Below, piece after piece: positions 25,054-34,705 of a stretch of DNA of 64,000 bases. The notes beneath the pieces were generated by a model, which worked only from the letters and a program-made list of their open reading frames with translations, made no database searches and was not told the DNA's origin. The first letter of the stretch is position 1. Each line of letters begins with the position of its first letter. Made by a program: the position numbers and the translations under genes. Origin of the DNA: Jeotgalibaca ciconiae (GTDB lineage Bacteria; Bacillota; Bacilli; Lactobacillales; Aerococcaceae); contig NZ_CP034465.1 of assembly GCF_003955755.1 (NCBI RefSeq), positions 682,001-746,000 of the forward strand. The letters run 5' to 3'.

Positions 25054-26556
25054 TTAATACTTTTCAACCTCTGTTTTTCTTTTAAGTTCATATAAGTGTT
25101 TTTCATGAGCTAACAGACTAATATCAGTATTTAGTTCTGTTAACTTCATATTTTTTAACATACCAATCAATAATTCATCTGTGATTATCAACAAGAGTTC
25201 ATTTTTTCTACGAAATTGACCAGACGCACGTTCAAAAGCTAAGTTATCACATTCGCGACAAACTAACATCCCTACTTTACTAGTAGACTCATTAAATCTT
25301 CCAGCAAGTTGATCAAACTCTGGATTAGAAATTGAAGATGAATAATTCTTACATTCAACATATATATAATTTGATGTAATTTCTGATTTTAAATTACTAA
25401 AAAAACCTTTATCAGCAGTATTTATATACGTTATATCAATTCTTTTCCTCTTATTATCTATAGGAGTTTCCTTTTTAGGATTAGACAATGATGGATAAAA
25501 AATAAATGTTAATAAACCAAGTATAAATTCGTGGTACTCATCAGCATACATTTTTCCTTTTGGAATTTTTTTTAACGTTTTTATAAATGCCTCTATTAGT
25601 TCATTATACTGACTATCTGTTAACTCGTTATTACTAATTTCAAAGAACTCTATAATATTTAAACTACTAAAATGTTCTTTATCTTTAAAATTATTCATAA
25701 TTTCTGGGTACTTACTACTAAATTCAAGTATATTTTTCTTTTTATCAACCTTGTCTCTATCCCTAAGACTCTCTTTGGTAACAAATGGGTCTCCAACGGT
25801 TTGGTTTTTCTTAGGTGCTCTATGCTTAATTAAAGTACTATTTGGAGTTTGCAACTCTATTTTCTGAAGGTAACTTAGCATATCATGTTGAACAAATTGT
25901 TCCTTTGTAAATGTGTAATATCCTTCTGCAAAGACAATATTTTTAGGAACTAGCAATATTCTTTTTCCTGAGATTATTAGTTGCTCTATATCTTCTTCCT
26001 TTTCCCATCGTGAAGTTATTTCATTCCAAAAAGGTTTTGATGTTCTTTTTTCTGTTGGTATTCCATACAAATCACATTGATTTTTTGTATAAATAAGTAG
26101 TTGACGACGAATTAAAGTTGTTACAATATCAGATATCGTGTCATTTCCTACTCCATCAACATAAAATTTCATATCTGACAGTACTTTTATAGATGCAAAT
26201 TGCTTACTATCTATTTTTTTTATTTCAAATAACTGTTCAAATATTTCTACCATACTTTCATTACTTTTAAAAGCTCCTCTTGGCTCCCCCTTAGATCTTC
26301 CTAAACAGGTTTCATTAGGCTCTGTGAGATTAAGACATAAGTTTTTTAGTTTTATTTTTTTATTCAACTCTACTGCTTCATAAATATTTCTAAAAAAATC
26401 ACTAATAATGTCATCGCATTTTTTTGACCATACATCATTCTTCAAAGTAAATATATAGGCATCTAAAAATAAAGGTAATTCATTGGATAAATCAATATCT
26501 ACAAAATCTAGTTCATGCTGGCTTTTGTTTAATTTAAATATTTCTGATATCTACAT
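25054..26556 (-). CDS. PD-(D/E)XK nuclease-like protein with TAG as codon 2
   Basis: Up to 500 codons; the frame track is uninterrupted from codon 3 (ISEIFKLNKSQHELDFVDID) to the stop. The best start is the ATG at 26556, 8 bases after GGAGG, but codon 2 is TAG. The next ATG is far inside at a poorer site. The C-terminal part has a restriction-endonuclease core: KRIDITYIN (Asp), then YIYVECKNYSSS (Glu-x-Lys), then NPEFDQLAGRF. The N-terminal DLSNELPLFLDAYIFTL is a family hallmark of stand-alone nuclease-like proteins found in defence loci. It follows the HEPN-like gene by 77 bases, so it is probably the last gene of the restriction operon. Either a fresh nonsense mutation, or translation begins at a non-standard codon. 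Confidence 0.7.
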
Positions 26557-26633
26557 AATATATTCCTCCTATTTGGAAAATTCAGCATAGTATATTTTCT
26601 CAATTCTTAACAACACTAACCCATTCTTATTAC

Positions 26634-27872
26634 TTATTGAGTATTTAGGTTTAACTCAATTGACTTAACAAAATAGTCACATACTAAATTATCTATTTCT
26701 TGTTTGATATTAATTTCCACTCCAAGTGCTTCACTGGCCGAGAAAACAAACTTTTCCAAATAATCTTGATCTGTAATTAACGTTTGTTTTTTTGTATTGA
26801 AGTAAGGTGCTATGTAATTAAATAATTTTTGTCCTTCTAAATATCCTTTAAATTTATATCTAGGTGTATAATCGGAAAATACACTTCTAATATCTAGATT
26901 TATTATTTCATGAGATTGTAGGGAGTTATTTTCATAGTCATCCCAATATTGAGACATCGTATCGTATATCTTATCTAAAATAATTTTCTGAATAGGATTA
27001 GATTCCATTAGATATTTTTTTGTATATTCATACATCTTTTTCAACCCAAAACCTTTCCAATAACCTACCTTATTTTCTTCAAAGTATCCCCCATTTGTAT
27101 CTTTAGATATTAAGTTAACTATTTTATCGAATTCGATTTTTCCTGTGTGTTTATCTATAAATTGCTCTTTTCTTACTTCTTTTGGAAAATATCGGTTTGG
27201 AGTAATTTCCACATTACCTCTACAATGGCAAAGTTCTGAAATGTAGCAAAGTATGATATTTTTTACATCTTCAGATTTCAAAAAAATATCTGTATCATGA
27301 TAACTTTTATTCGTAATATGATGATCAACTTTTTCTAAATTATGTTTCTTTGACTTGTCATGCTTATCACTCCAAATCTGTATTAAGTAATCCATATCAG
27401 AGTATTCATCTGGAAAACGAAACGCTCTACAGTTTTCACGAACAAATATACGACCTAACTGACTATCCTTGTAATCTTTCAATTTTAGTGACTTTACTTT
27501 ATCTAACTTTTCACCTGAGTGAACAATTAAAGTACGAATGTCTAATAGAAAATTAATGTCTTCGTTTTTATCAATATCAAATTTCCATAATTCTTTTAAA
27601 TAATCTATTGCATTTACTAATCTATAGAAATTATTTGCAAAGCGATCCGCCTTTATATCGGGAACACCACTATTATTGTCCGTTCCTAAAAAATGAGTTT
27701 CTAATTCAAAAAAGTAGTCAATACAGCCTCTGATAATCCACAGTATAGCCCCCTCTGTATTAGCATAATTTGTTGCATTTTGATGAATATTAATAAATTC
27801 TTCAAAGTTATCTTTCAAAGTTTCAATATCTTCAGTAAATTTCTTTTGGGTTCTCAATTCGATTGCATCCAT
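26634..27872 (-). CDS. Unknown protein with HEPN-like Rx4H motif
   Basis: 412 residues, no family recognised. The N-terminal half is helical (FTEDIETLKDNFEEFINIHQ, LWIIRGCIDYFFELE) and around residue 118 contains LLDIRTLIVHSGEKLD, an R-x4-H arrangement in a helical setting like that of HEPN ribonucleases. The rest has several Trp/Tyr-rich segments and ends in a short helical tail. ATG with AGAAAGGAGATC upstream. It lies 68 bases after hsdR, separated by a CAGACACC/GGTGTCTG hairpin, so it may be partly uncoupled from the R-M genes. An RNase effector partnering the restriction system is an inference only. Confidence 0.6.
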   Translation of the reverse strand: MDAIELRTQKKFTEDIETLKDNFEEFINIHQNATNYANTEGAILWIIRGCIDYFFELETHFLGTDNNSGVPDIKADRFANNFYRLVNAIDYLKELWKFDIDKNEDINFLLDIRTLIVHSGEKLDKVKSLKLKDYKDSQLGRIFVRENCRAFRFPDEYSDMDYLIQIWSDKHDKSKKHNLEKVDHHITNKSYHDTDIFLKSEDVKNIILCYISELCHCRGNVEITPNRYFPKEVRKEQFIDKHTGKIEFDKIVNLISKDTNGGYFEENKVGYWKGFGLKKMYEYTKKYLMESNPIQKIILDKIYDTMSQYWDDYENNSLQSHEIINLDIRSVFSDYTPRYKFKGYLEGQKLFNYIAPYFNTKKQTLITDQDYLEKFVFSASEALGVEINIKQEIDNLVCDYFVKSIELNLNTQ

Positions 27873-27901
27873 GATGCGATCTCCTTTCTAATATATAGAA
27901 A

Positions 27902-27932
27902 CAGACACCTTCACTTAAATAGCTTCTGGTGT
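27902..27932 (-). terminator. Hairpin between hsdR and the HEPN-like gene
   Basis: CAGACACC pairs with GGTGTCTG over about 15 bases, followed by TTTC; a weak or partial terminator. Confidence 0.45.
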
Positions 27933-27940
27933 CTGCCTCG

Positions 27941-30900
27941 TTATCTTAACTCATTCTCCAACGGTATCACAACTTCATCCAAGACTATCTGCCACGCGCG
28001 TTTAATATTTTGTAAGTATTTAAATCGCTTGATGTTTGAATTCTTTTGTTTGTATATTTCAAAGTTGCTGCTATCAATAATATTTCCAATATTCGGTGTA
28101 TTCTCTGTTCCTGGAGTATACTGCACGGCTGAAGAATAAAGTTGATCAACATCCACAGCCCATTCTTCTGCAAAACTATGAATAACATTGTTCTTAGCAT
28201 TCGTAAAATACAAACGTTTAATGCTAAAGATATCTGCATTTTCATCTACGTCATCACTATCTATGGCATCTAGGATTTCACGATATACATTTCGAACAAT
28301 TTCAGCTTTATTTAATTTCATCATCGCTTTTTCAATTTCGTCTCGTACATCTGGGCTATTAGCATAATAAGTTCCCAATAGTTGATCGATATAAGTCGAA
28401 TCAATGTCATAGAGTTTTGCACTGTTTCCACTGAAAAATTCAATTTCAGATAAATCTGGATGGGTTCCCTCAACATCTTCGTCAACAATCGAACCTTTTA
28501 CTGTTTGATAAACACCCATTTGTTCTTCTAAAACAAAGACTTTATCTTTTAGCTTCGTTGACTCGTCATTGTAATCATCGTAAGTCACAAGAGCTTCGTA
28601 GGCATTTGAAAGAGCTTGATAGGCTTTTATATATTCAATACGTGTCTCTAAGGTCGTATGCTCATCAACGGAGTCAGAGGTAATAACGAATTCTTTAATC
28701 TTCTTATATGCCTCTTCAAATCTTTTCTTTGATTCTTTGTATGTCGGATAAATGAGACCCGCTTCTTCCTTTGCTTCTGAATACAATTTTGTAGCTTTCT
28801 CAACATTTTTTTCCATAGTAAATGGTTTACGGAATGTCACAATAAGGCCCTTTTCCTTCTCAGGATAGGTTCTATTTGTTCTCGAAAAAGCTTGAATTAA
28901 ACCTGCATATTCCATCGTACGATCCATAAATAGTGTTTGAACTGTCGGCGCATCGAATCCAGTTAGTAAGCGATCAACTACAATAACCAAATCAACTTGC
29001 TTACCAAATTGCTTAAATTCTGCCTTTTTTCGTGCTAATCGGTTATTGATATCACCATTATAACGTTCAATATCGGATAATGACCATGCAGTATGATAGT
29101 AGGCGTTATAGTCGGCAATAATTGCGTTCATGTCATCCTGTTGGTCTTTGGCATTATCATCATTCTCATCTAGCGAATAGGTAATCGCAATTCTTGGGAA
29201 ATCAGGATCATCCATTGTCCGTCCTGCTCGAATAGGATGCTTGGCAAATTCTTTTTCCATCCAGTTTTCACTAGCCGTCATTTCTTTAATGGCTTTATAA
29301 TATTTTTTAGCCATTTCAATCGAACTCGTTGTTAAAATAGCAGACTTTTGTGGTTTACCATTTTTAAAATCAAATTTGGTATAGGCGTTATCTGGCCTAA
29401 ATATTTTTTTGATAACTTTTTCGATATGCTCCTCTCGCTCATAAGTAGCAGGTTTGATAAATGTTTCTTTTTTGATATTATCAAAATCATCGATAACTTT
29501 ATTCAGCTGTTCTGGCGAGTAGCTTTCATATTTCTCCGAAGTTTTTAATTGCTTATGGATTTGATTTTCCAGAGAAATCGGCTCAATCGTATCTTCGTGT
29601 TCGACTTGAAAACCGAGTACAGAACCATCTTCTAAAGCATTTTTTATCGTGTAAGTATGTAAATTATCGCCATACTGATCAAGCGTTGTGCGGGCAAGCT
29701 GTCCTTTTGCTTGTTTCTTATTTTCTTCAAAAATAGGTGTACCCGTAAAGCCATACCAAAGTGAATTAGGGAAGAAGGTTTTAATCTCTTCCATATTTTC
29801 AGGACTAATCGCACGATGGCATTCGTCTACTATAAAAGCAATTCGTTGCCCGATTAACTTCTTGTAGCGAGTTGCACCATTTTTCTCTTCTTGCTTTCTA
29901 GCATACTTCATTGCTGCATCTAGCTTTTGACGTGTTGTAATAATGACAACATTAGAATTTGCATCAGCCAATAATGTATCACTTAATTCTTTAGAACTCC
30001 CAGTTCCAACTATTAACGTATTGGCCTTGCCGCTACCACTCGAAACACCCGTATTATACTCTGACGCAAATTTGGTAAACTCACTAGTCGTTTGGTTGTC
30101 TAAGTCCTTTCGGTCTACCAACATGATCGTTCGATGAATTCCATTTGCTTTGGCTAAGAGCTTTGTCGCTACAAAACTAGTCAGTGTTTTCCCAGATCCA
30201 GTCGCATGCCAAATATAACCTGATTGTCTTTTCGAAACTGCTTGAAAAAGTGCTTCAATAGCATGAATTTGATAAGGGTGTAGAACCATTATGTTTCGAT
30301 TATCCTGGTCTTCACTTAGGATGGTATAAATAGCCACTAAATGGTGAGCATCAGGAATATTTAAAACTTGTTTGCTGAATTCATATAAGTTGTCTACTTT
30401 TTTATTGTCCGTTGTTCGCCAGCTAAATAGAAACTTTTTATGCATATCTTTTGGCATCGCATTTGCAAAATAGCGGGTTGTTTTCTCATTCGAAATAACA
30501 AATAATTGTAGAGTTGAAAAAATATTATTTCTAAATAAGCCTTCTTCTGCATACTTTTTTACTTGATTAAATGCTTGATAGATACCATCTTTCGCATTTA
30601 CTTTTTTCAATTCAATTTGGATGATTGGTAATCCATTAATCAAGAGTGTAATGTCAAAGCGACGATCGCGATTCTCGATACTACTTCTATTTTTAGCTAT
30701 TTGATGCACAATTTCATAAGAGGCAGTTCCGCCGTTTATATCTTGGTTTGAATTTACAACTAAAGAAACTTGTCCAAGTGTGATATCTTCTCTATCGATT
30801 GTAACTCTAGCAATCCCGTTTTCTCCGCGCAACCATTTTCCCGCATCAAATGGAGTTTGGGTGCGAGATAGGATTTGTGTTTTGATCAATTCAAATTCTT

Positions 30901-31087
30901 TATCGGTTAGCGGTACTTCTCCTAATTCGGACAAATTCTTATACGTTATCTTCTGTCTCAAGTTACTCCAAAGGTCTTCTTCTGACTTCAAATCAGGGCG
31001 ATAGGTCCACTGATTACGCCCTTCTCCCAAAACTTCAATCAAGCGTTCTTCAATTTCGCTTTCATCTTGAAAAACAATTTTACCCAT
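27941..31087 (-). CDS. hsdR: Type I restriction enzyme HsdR subunit
   Basis: 1048 residues. N-terminal nuclease core RRFDITLLINGLPIIQIELKK (Asp, then Glu-x-Lys, about 140-161). Superfamily 2 translocase: HATGSGKTLTSFVA (motif I, about 294), FIVDECHRA (motif II), WYGFTGTPIF (motif III), DRLLTGFDAPT (motif V) and IQAFSRTNRTY (motif VI). C-terminal helical region docks with the HsdM2S core. It moves DNA past the complex and cuts when motors collide. 13 bases after hsdS. All key motifs intact. Confidence 0.96.
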   Translation of the reverse strand: MGKIVFQDESEIEERLIEVLGEGRNQWTYRPDLKSEEDLWSNLRQKITYKNLSELGEVPLTDKEFELIKTQILSRTQTPFDAGKWLRGENGIARVTIDREDITLGQVSLVVNSNQDINGGTASYEIVHQIAKNRSSIENRDRRFDITLLINGLPIIQIELKKVNAKDGIYQAFNQVKKYAEEGLFRNNIFSTLQLFVISNEKTTRYFANAMPKDMHKKFLFSWRTTDNKKVDNLYEFSKQVLNIPDAHHLVAIYTILSEDQDNRNIMVLHPYQIHAIEALFQAVSKRQSGYIWHATGSGKTLTSFVATKLLAKANGIHRTIMLVDRKDLDNQTTSEFTKFASEYNTGVSSGSGKANTLIVGTGSSKELSDTLLADANSNVVIITTRQKLDAAMKYARKQEEKNGATRYKKLIGQRIAFIVDECHRAISPENMEEIKTFFPNSLWYGFTGTPIFEENKKQAKGQLARTTLDQYGDNLHTYTIKNALEDGSVLGFQVEHEDTIEPISLENQIHKQLKTSEKYESYSPEQLNKVIDDFDNIKKETFIKPATYEREEHIEKVIKKIFRPDNAYTKFDFKNGKPQKSAILTTSSIEMAKKYYKAIKEMTASENWMEKEFAKHPIRAGRTMDDPDFPRIAITYSLDENDDNAKDQQDDMNAIIADYNAYYHTAWSLSDIERYNGDINNRLARKKAEFKQFGKQVDLVIVVDRLLTGFDAPTVQTLFMDRTMEYAGLIQAFSRTNRTYPEKEKGLIVTFRKPFTMEKNVEKATKLYSEAKEEAGLIYPTYKESKKRFEEAYKKIKEFVITSDSVDEHTTLETRIEYIKAYQALSNAYEALVTYDDYNDESTKLKDKVFVLEEQMGVYQTVKGSIVDEDVEGTHPDLSEIEFFSGNSAKLYDIDSTYIDQLLGTYYANSPDVRDEIEKAMMKLNKAEIVRNVYREILDAIDSDDVDENADIFSIKRLYFTNAKNNVIHSFAEEWAVDVDQLYSSAVQYTPGTENTPNIGNIIDSSNFEIYKQKNSNIKRFKYLQNIKRAWQIVLDEVVIPLENELR

Positions 31088-31099
31088 ACTTCACACCTC

Positions 31100-32335
31100 C
31101 TATACAAACATTTTTTGTAAGAATGCTTTTTTGCTTTGCTTAAGTAATTCTAGTTCACGCTGATGAAGGGCGATAGCATCATCGAGTGTTTTGAAAAAAG
31201 TACTAATCTTTATTTGCTCATCCAACGATGGCAATAGAATCTCTTGATTTTTTACCAATTCAGAATTTAAATTAACTTGGCTACCTGGTTGTCCATACTT
31301 CTGCCATTTTGGTCTAAACATTTCCAACCATTGAAACATAAATTCTTGGTCAAACTGAGGCTTATAAAAAATCAAGAATCCATCATGAACTCCTGTTTTA
31401 ACGTAGTTTATCACTGGTTTACCAACTGTTGCCGCAATACTCAATAGTAAATGAGGTGTTAGTAATACTCTTGTTTTTTCTTCAGCTAAATTTGATATTT
31501 TCTGTTCCAACTGAGTTATCCTACCATTTTGCTCCGTAACATCAGCTATTCTTAGCCATCCAATATCTGAATCTTTATCAAACCATTTTGGATCTTGAAT
31601 TGGCCTTGGTGAAGCGCCTCTTGAAATTTCAGACAATTCCCCCAACTTACGCTGTTCCCAATCGTCAGCAAACCCCAAAAATCTAATTTCAGGTTCTTTT
31701 TCTCCATCTTTTGGAAATAATTTTTGTAAAAAACCGTCCTTAATCGACTGAAGTTGTTCTAGTTTACGCTGATGAAGAGCGATAGTATGGTCAAGGTTCT
31801 TGAAGAAAGCCCCTATTTTCTTTTGTTCATTTATATTGTTAGGTAGTTGAATTTCTAACACCCTCAAATCTTGCATACCAACAGATTGTCTTGTTGATCC
31901 ATTACTTAAAGATTTAAATTGTTTTTGAAACTCAGGGTTGCTCATTGTTGCATACATGAAGTCATTATAACTATTTTCATGAAATTGAATAACAGCCATC
32001 GTTGGAGAGACTGCATATTTACCAATGTCATTTCTAAGTCTAATAACTTTACCGAGAGAAGCAACTCTACCAATTCCTATAGAATTTTTACTTAAATCAT
32101 AACGTTTATGATGTTCATCATAAATTTTTTCATCCACTAATCTTGATGACTTGTAATTAATATTTCCATCTTCATCAACATCACCAATTCCAATAAATGG
32201 TATTCCTTTTATAACCGCAATAGGTGCTCTATGACTTGGGTGAGGATCAATAATTTTAGCTACTTCACCTAACTTACGCTGTTCCCAATCATCAGTAAAA
32301 CCTTCAAATCTAATCTCAGGTACTCTTTTAGTCAT
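31100..32335 (-). CDS. hsdS: Type I specificity subunit HsdS (two TRDs)
   Basis: 411 residues with two target-recognition domains, each opening with a near-identical block (EIRFEGFTDDWEQRKLGEV at about 6 and EIRFLGFADDWEQRKLGEL at about 217) and each closed by a conserved helix (ALHQRKLEQLQSIKDGFLQK and ALHQRELELLKQSKKAFLQK). The two-fold repeat is the classic HsdS design: TRD1 and TRD2 read the two halves of a split DNA target and the helices set the spacing. The repeated blocks would allow TRD exchange by recombination. Overlaps hsdM by 8 bases. Confidence 0.95.
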   Translation of the reverse strand: MTKRVPEIRFEGFTDDWEQRKLGEVAKIIDPHPSHRAPIAVIKGIPFIGIGDVDEDGNINYKSSRLVDEKIYDEHHKRYDLSKNSIGIGRVASLGKVIRLRNDIGKYAVSPTMAVIQFHENSYNDFMYATMSNPEFQKQFKSLSNGSTRQSVGMQDLRVLEIQLPNNINEQKKIGAFFKNLDHTIALHQRKLEQLQSIKDGFLQKLFPKDGEKEPEIRFLGFADDWEQRKLGELSEISRGASPRPIQDPKWFDKDSDIGWLRIADVTEQNGRITQLEQKISNLAEEKTRVLLTPHLLLSIAATVGKPVINYVKTGVHDGFLIFYKPQFDQEFMFQWLEMFRPKWQKYGQPGSQVNLNSELVKNQEILLPSLDEQIKISTFFKTLDDAIALHQRELELLKQSKKAFLQKMFV

Positions 32336-33920
32336 GCATAAACACCTCTAATGCTGCTTGTAACCACTCTTCATTTTCTGGCCCAGCTTGTAGTGACGAA
32401 ATCATTTCCTTTAATTCTTTCTCTAATTCTTTTTTCTCAGATCGAATCTCTCTTAACTCTTTCCCAACCGCAACCATATCGATTGGTTCTTCCTCTTCGA
32501 ACGTATCAACGTAGCGCGGAATATTTAGGTTAAAATCATTCTCTTTAATCTCATCAAATGTTGCTAAATGTGCGTATTTTTCAATATCTTTTCTTAATTT
32601 GTAAGCTTCTACGATTTTAGTAACGTTTTCTTTAGTCAGTTTATTTTGACTTTTGTCTTTTATAAAATCACTACTTGCATCAATAAAGAGAACATCACGA
32701 CTTTCTCGGTTCTTTTTCAAAATGATAACTGTCGTTGGAATTGAGGTCCCAAAGAATAAGTTTGCTGGCATTCCAATAACTGCATAAATACTACCGTCTT
32801 CTAACAGCTTTTTACGTATAGTTCCTTCAGCTGCACCACGGAACAGAACACCATGTGGTAAAACAATAGCCATTGTTCCTGTTTCTTTTAAGTGGTAGAA
32901 ACCATGTAATAAGAATGCAAAGTCCGCTTTAGATTTTGGCGCCAGTTTTCCATAACGATTGAAACGTGAATCATCTAAGAATGTATCATCAGAAGACCAC
33001 TTCGCTGAATAAGGCGGATTCATCACAACAGAATCAAAAGTATAAGGTTCTTCTGTTGGCCAATCCTTATTCAAAGAGTCTCCATTACGTAGACGCATAT
33101 TTTCTGAGTCTACCCCGTGCAGAATTAAGTTCATTTTAGCTAGATTATACGTTGTTGTATTCATCTCTTGTCCATGGTAGGAAACACCATTGGGATAGTC
33201 TAAATAGTGACGGACATTTAGCATTAATGATCCTGATCCCATCGTTGGATCAAACACGCTGAAATGTCGTTTATCTTCTTGTCCCAGCGCTACAATTTGC
33301 GCCATCATATCTGAAACCATTTGCGGTGTATAAAATTCTCCAGCTTTTTTCCCAGCATCGGAAGCAAACTGACTGATTAAGTATTCATAAGCGTCTCCAA
33401 TGACATCTCCTTCATGGCTAATAACATTGATGTCATCCAACTTTTTAAGTACTTCTGTAATCGTGACATTACGCTGCTGATCATCGCCACCCAGTTTCCG
33501 AGATTGCAAATCAACATCATCAAATAAACCAGTAAATTTATCATATTTATTTGAAAGTTCTACAAAAGCTCTACTCAAATCATTTAATTGGAAAATATTT
33601 TTTTTAGCTTGATTCGTTAGAACATTAAATAAATATTGTGGCTCAATATCGTAACCTAATGTATCTACTAACGTAGCAATCAAATCTTCTTTTACTTCCT
33701 CATCTGCTAACAGGCTTGTGTAAAGATCTGTTTGCTTATCAGCTGTGTCGTATTCTTCTAAAGATTCATCTGCTAATTCAACCACTTTTTGTAATAATTT
33801 GTCTGATAAATACTTGTAGAAAACTAGTCCTAGCAAATAATTCTTATATTCTGATGCATCCATTTTGCTACGTAAACTATCCGCTGCACTAAAAAGTCTT
33901 TGATTTAAATTTGCACTCAT
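32328..33920 (-). CDS. hsdM: Type I DNA adenine methyltransferase HsdM
   Basis: 530 residues: N-terminal helical HsdM_N domain (about 1-150) and an N6-adenine methylase domain with FDPTMGSGSLML (SAM motif I, about 223), VVMNPPYSAKW (catalytic NPPY, about 305) and GVLFRGAAEGTIRKKLLE. Two HsdM join one HsdS to methylate hemimethylated sites; with HsdR they restrict. Good ribosome-binding site GAGG before ATG. 18 bases after the half-S gene. Confidence 0.96.
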   Translation of the reverse strand: MSANLNQRLFSAADSLRSKMDASEYKNYLLGLVFYKYLSDKLLQKVVELADESLEEYDTADKQTDLYTSLLADEEVKEDLIATLVDTLGYDIEPQYLFNVLTNQAKKNIFQLNDLSRAFVELSNKYDKFTGLFDDVDLQSRKLGGDDQQRNVTITEVLKKLDDINVISHEGDVIGDAYEYLISQFASDAGKKAGEFYTPQMVSDMMAQIVALGQEDKRHFSVFDPTMGSGSLMLNVRHYLDYPNGVSYHGQEMNTTTYNLAKMNLILHGVDSENMRLRNGDSLNKDWPTEEPYTFDSVVMNPPYSAKWSSDDTFLDDSRFNRYGKLAPKSKADFAFLLHGFYHLKETGTMAIVLPHGVLFRGAAEGTIRKKLLEDGSIYAVIGMPANLFFGTSIPTTVIILKKNRESRDVLFIDASSDFIKDKSQNKLTKENVTKIVEAYKLRKDIEKYAHLATFDEIKENDFNLNIPRYVDTFEEEEPIDMVAVGKELREIRSEKKELEKELKEMISSLQAGPENEEWLQAALEVFMHD

Positions 33921-33938
33921 TTATATTCCTCGTTCCTA

Positions 33939-34505
33939 TTATTTGTTCATTCGTTCTAGTATCTCATAATATACTTTTTGTTGTAATTCTAGCTCTTGTA
34001 ATACAAGAGACTTTTTTCTCAAGACATAGAAATAATAATCTCCTATTCTTTGTTGTTGCTTTTTTGGTAAAATTTCAATTTCTACCTGTCTTAAAATAGC
34101 TGGTGTCATCTTGGGTGCTACACTACCTTGCATTAGCACTCCCATTTGCTTCTCTACACATTTAGATTCATTGAGAGAATAGCACAGATAACGTGGATTA
34201 ATTTCTTTAAATTTAAGATCCAACTTTGCGAAATTTTGATTTAATACTTTTCCTTCACTGTCTTTACTTGCAATTGCTACCTTGGAACTAACAAAGCTAT
34301 ACAGGATATCTCCCTCACTAATGATGAATTTCTCTGTATTCCTTGTATCAGCTGATATCTGCTCAATCTCTTTTGTTCGTATGCCCATACTTAAATCATT
34401 CAATAAATCATCATTTGAATAAAGCAGTCGCGATTCGTATGCAGTTTGTTTAATCCTCGTTACATTCACACCTACTGATATTTCAGCTAGTTGTTCAAGT
34501 TTCAA
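33939..34505 (-). CDS. Half-length HsdS-like protein (single TRD)
   Basis: 188 residues, first gene of the R-M operon. One TRD with the usual S-subunit features (MKLEQLAEISVGVNVTRIKQ at the start, EGDILYSFVSS, MQGSVAPKMTPAILRQVEIE, then a C-terminal helix QELELQQKVYYEILERMN). Unlike the full HsdS it lacks the EIRFxGFxDDWEQRKLGE block, so it is not a simple fragment of that gene. Half-S proteins can dimerise to give an extra specificity or act on HsdM; either is possible. Complete start and stop with RBS GGAG, so it looks functional rather than truncated. Confidence 0.8.
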   Translation of the reverse strand: MKLEQLAEISVGVNVTRIKQTAYESRLLYSNDDLLNDLSMGIRTKEIEQISADTRNTEKFIISEGDILYSFVSSKVAIASKDSEGKVLNQNFAKLDLKFKEINPRYLCYSLNESKCVEKQMGVLMQGSVAPKMTPAILRQVEIEILPKKQQQRIGDYYFYVLRKKSLVLQELELQQKVYYEILERMNK

Positions 34506-34552
34506 AACGACTCTCCTTTCTGTAATTTAAAAGAATTACTTTGTATATTTTT

Positions 34553-34580
34553 AGTTTAGCATTATATTTTTAATTGTCAA
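34553..34580 (-). promoter_or_regulatory. Promoter of the type I R-M operon
   Basis: TTGACA (34575-34580) and TAAACT (34553-34558), 16-base spacer, minus strand. The -35 lies in the end of the 46-bp palindrome. Confidence 0.55.
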
Positions 34581-34621
34581 TAATATTCTGTAATTTTTAA
34601 AAATTACAAAATATTATTGAC
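34576..34621. promoter_or_regulatory. 46-bp near-perfect palindrome upstream of R-M operon
   Basis: Arms of 23 bases beginning GTCAATAATATT and ending AATATTATTGAC, one mismatch. It overlaps the -35 box of the R-M promoter and lies between divergent genes, so it could be an operator for both. No DNA-binding regulator is encoded in the operon. Confidence 0.6.
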
Positions 34622-34705
34622 TAATCTTAGCTTGCATCTCTTTACCTATCTTCTATATATTGTTATAAGGGCTTTATTTATTAATTTGAAGCGAGGAGCG
34701 ATTTA

